Shown in pieces: positions 7,128-8,659 of a stretch of 8,659 nt of DNA. Source of the stretch: Candidatus Sabulitectum sp. (lineage in GTDB: Bacteria; Fermentibacterota; Fermentibacteria; Fermentibacterales; JCC-6); assembly GCA_029934845.1 (NCBI GenBank), contig JAOZLN010000088.1, forward strand, positions 1-8,659. The letters run 5' to 3'. Numbering within the stretch: the first letter of the stretch is position 1; every line of letters starts with the position of its first letter. Made by a program: the position numbers and the translations under genes. The notes beneath the pieces were generated by a model. That model did no database searches, was not told where the DNA came from, and was given only the letters and a program-made list of their open reading frames with translations.

Positions 7128-7591
7128 ATTACACAATTGACACACTTCCTCTTACAGCAGAGGCCTATGAAGCTGTACTTCCTGAAATGAATAAAGAGCC
7201 GGAAGGTGCAGCAGCAGCTTGCGTTCTTGCTTTGAATATCATTACACATGACGAGCATCAGGGTATTGACTCTCTCAAAGCTATGAACCCGGAAATTGCT
7301 TTCAGCTCCATTCAGCTGGCCGTAAGCCAGTTGAGATCAAAATCATACATGCTCCGGTCATATTTCTCTGGAACTTCACCGGAAAACGATTACACTATTC
7401 CCGAAAGAATGGAAATGACCTTCACCACCAACAGATACAGCGGCAGCACCGAGGAAGGAAAGATCAAGCTCTTCATTGCCTGTTCCGGTGCCGCCAGCCC
7501 AAGACCTATAACCTTGAAGAAAAGAAGAGATGGCAGCTGGTACGCCCATGAGTGGAGCTCTCTGGTGGTAGGGGTCAGACCACCGGAGTAA
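7124..7591 (+). CDS. Small conserved protein of unknown function (possibly DUF6935), coupled to the glycosyltransferase operon
   Basis: The product has 155 residues, no signal peptide and no membrane segment, so it is predicted cytosolic. It begins at TTG 7124, which shares TTGA with the preceding stop and has AAAGGAAA upstream. The N-terminal half is helical in character (EGAAAACVLALNII at 27-40, AFSSIQLAVSQLRSKSYM at 59-76). The C-terminal half is richer in strand-like segments: RSYFSGTSPENDYTIP (78-93), KLFIACSGAASPRPITLKK (115-133) and DGSWYAHEWSSLVVGVRPP (136-154). The 'RSYF.G..PEN.YT' and 'LF..SSGA.SPRPI.L' patterns match my memory of a family labelled DUF6935 from anaerobic bacteria; I could not check this. 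There is no recognisable catalytic motif. The tight coupling suggests expression with the glycan genes but does not prove a shared function. Confidence 0.8.
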   Translation: MNYTIDTLPLTAEAYEAVLPEMNKEPEGAAAACVLALNIITHDEHQGIDSLKAMNPEIAFSSIQLAVSQLRSKSYMLRSYFSGTSPENDYTIPERMEMTFTTNRYSGSTEEGKIKLFIACSGAASPRPITLKKRRDGSWYAHEWSSLVVGVRPPE

Positions 7592-7616
7592 AAGCAGGTC
7601 TGAAGAAAAGTTCTGC

Positions 7617-7636
7617 TTGTTGACAAAAGGCAACAA
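7617..7636. repeat. Inverted repeat overlapping the candidate promoter of the TPR gene
   Basis: TTGTTG (7617..7622) and CAACAA (7631..7636) are exact reverse complements around an 8-nt spacer. The left arm shares its last three bases with the candidate -35 box. It could be an operator half-site pair or a weak hairpin; no T tract follows, so it is not a classic terminator. Six-base arms are short enough to arise by chance. Confidence 0.3.
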
Positions 7637-7649
7637 CCACAGGTATCGT
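7620..7649 (+). promoter_or_regulatory. Candidate sigma70-type promoter for the TPR gene
   Basis: A perfect TTGACA (7620..7625) is followed by an 18-nt spacer and TATCGT (7644..7649; four of six matches to TATAAT). It lies in the only gap of note on the plus strand, 79 nt between two genes. Transcription would start near 7656, a few bases before the GGGGG at 7656..7660 that may act as ribosome site. The weak -10 and the short leader make this tentative. Confidence 0.4.
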
Positions 7650-7670
7650 CGCTATGGGGGTATGTTTTCT

Positions 7671-8659
7671 ATGGCTGATATGGATAAACTTCAGGCAAAG
7701 TTAATTGAATTAAGATCAGTTGCCGATAACAGGCTTGAGCTGGCCAAAGTACTCAACCAACTGGCATCTGTCGAGTATCGCAATGATCCGGATAAAGCAA
7801 AAAGGCATGCGGAAGAGGCTCTCTCTATAGCTCGCGATCTGGGCCTGGATGATTTAATTGCAGAAAGCCAACTTCTGTATGGTATCTCCTGCTGGATCAC
7901 AGGCAATTTCGGTGAAGCGATGAAGAACTATCTCAGCTCACTGGAAATATGGAGAAGAACAGGTAACGACCGGGGCATAGCAAGAGTTTACAACAATATC
8001 GGCAATATCCACCGGGGGCAGGCCAGTTACAGCAAGGCACTTGAGTACTTTTTAAAATCTCTTGAGATCAAAAACAACATCGGAGACAGCCTGGGTTCAG
8101 CAATTTCTTATCTGAACATCGGGAATATCTACAAACAGCTTGACCTTCTTAAGAAGGCGCAGGAAAGCTACAGCAGTGCTCTAAATATTTATGAAGAAAA
8201 CCATGACGAGTTGAGCGTGGCCAAATGCTACAACAACATCGGGCTTATTCTCTCGCGACAAAGTAACCATTTGCTTGCTCTTGAAAAACACAAACAGGCT
8301 CTAACTATCAGAGAGCGAATAAAGGACACAAGAGGGATTGCAAACTCTTATGGCAATATAGGTACTGTTTACCAGGCTCTTGCGAATAACAGGAAAGCCC
8401 TGGAGTACTATCAGAGAACTCTTCTGGAAACAGAAAAACTTCAGGACATCAGGGGCATAGCACTTTCCTGCAACAATATAGGGTCGGTCTATACCAAGCT
8501 TGGCATGTTTAACAAAGCCCGCATATTCCTTGACCGAGCCTACAAGATCTCAACCGGGACAGGTGCAAAAGACCTGGAATCTTCATCACTGCAGTATTTC
8601 TCGGATCTCTACGAAGCAAAGAAAGATTTTAAGCAGGCTCTGGATTACTCAAAAAAATA
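7671..8659 (+). CDS. Tetratricopeptide repeat protein, N-terminal part, cut by window edge
   Basis: The frame stays open for 329 codons from ATG 7671 to the right edge. After a short leader the protein is a regular array of 40-residue TPR units: NNIG-type motifs recur at residues 108, 148, 188, 228 and 268, and degenerate units extend to both sides, giving about eight from residue 21 onward. Typical units read GIARVYNNIGNIHRGQASYS and GIANSYGNIGTVYQALANNR, each followed by KALEYF or KALEYY. Forty-residue units of this kind form a superhelical protein-binding scaffold. In many bacteria they precede a histidine kinase, cyclase, GGDEF or phosphatase output domain, or a helix-turn-helix, but that part is outside the window. 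No signal peptide is seen. ATG 7662 is an in-frame alternative start, but the GGGGG at 7656..7660 lies too close to it (1 nt) and 10 nt from 7671. The 79-nt gap suggests its own promoter. Confidence 0.9.
   Translation, partial: MADMDKLQAKLIELRSVADNRLELAKVLNQLASVEYRNDPDKAKRHAEEALSIARDLGLDDLIAESQLLYGISCWITGNFGEAMKNYLSSLEIWRRTGNDRGIARVYNNIGNIHRGQASYSKALEYFLKSLEIKNNIGDSLGSAISYLNIGNIYKQLDLLKKAQESYSSALNIYEENHDELSVAKCYNNIGLILSRQSNHLLALEKHKQALTIRERIKDTRGIANSYGNIGTVYQALANNRKALEYYQRTLLETEKLQDIRGIALSCNNIGSVYTKLGMFNKARIFLDRAYKISTGTGAKDLESSSLQYFSDLYEAKKDFKQALDYSKK

Noticed and set aside
7592..7618. AAGCAG...CTGCTT inverted repeat just after the stop of the small gene as a terminator
   Set aside because: The stem is only six pairs with a 15-nt loop, is AT-containing and is not followed by a T run.
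1..8659. Mobile element, CRISPR, prophage or defence system
   Set aside because: No transposase, integrase, terminal repeats, direct-repeat array, nuclease, reverse transcriptase or toxin-antitoxin pattern was seen on either strand.

Overview
The window is bacterial, densely packed chromosomal DNA of near-balanced, slightly AT-rich composition. It carries two divergently transcribed gene groups separated by about 140 bases (3249..3388). I cannot place the organism firmly. Initiation at TTG appears common. The 40-residue TPR array and the small C-terminal gene recall anaerobic or candidate-phylum bacteria (for example FCB-group lineages or spirochaetes), but that is a low-confidence impression. 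No tRNA, rRNA, CRISPR, transposase, integrase or phage gene was seen.

Left group (minus strand, transcribed from about 3290 towards 1): a GT-B family 4 glycosyltransferase, a DapG-type aspartate kinase with C-terminal ACT domains, the undecaprenyl-diphosphatase UppP, and a pyridoxamine-5'-phosphate-oxidase-like flavin-binding protein cut by the window edge. The genes overlap or abut: about 60 nt between the glycosyltransferase and the kinase, an ATGA overlap between the kinase and uppP, and TAA directly followed by TTG between uppP and the last gene. One transcript is therefore likely. A candidate sigma70-type promoter lies at 3296..3324.

Right group (plus strand, from 3389): three different family 4-type glycosyltransferases in tandem, then a small protein of unknown function whose TTG start overlaps the stop of the third glycosyltransferase. 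Junctions are 2 nt, a 4-nt ATGA overlap and a 4-nt TTGA overlap, so this too looks like one operon. After a 79-nt gap with a possible promoter and an inverted repeat, a separate gene begins that encodes at least eight 40-residue tetratricopeptide repeats and runs off the right edge.

Taken together, 2175..7127 looks like part of a surface-polysaccharide locus. Four glycosyltransferases could add sugars to a lipid-linked glycan, and UppP regenerates the undecaprenyl-phosphate carrier. No flippase, polymerase, initiating transferase or sugar-nucleotide gene is visible, so the pathway is incomplete here. The aspartate kinase is a primary-metabolism enzyme (lysine, diaminopimelate, threonine, methionine). 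Its link to the glycan genes may be shared cell-envelope supply or simple operon accretion. I see no clearly new defence or mobile system. The least explained item is the small protein at 7124..7591.
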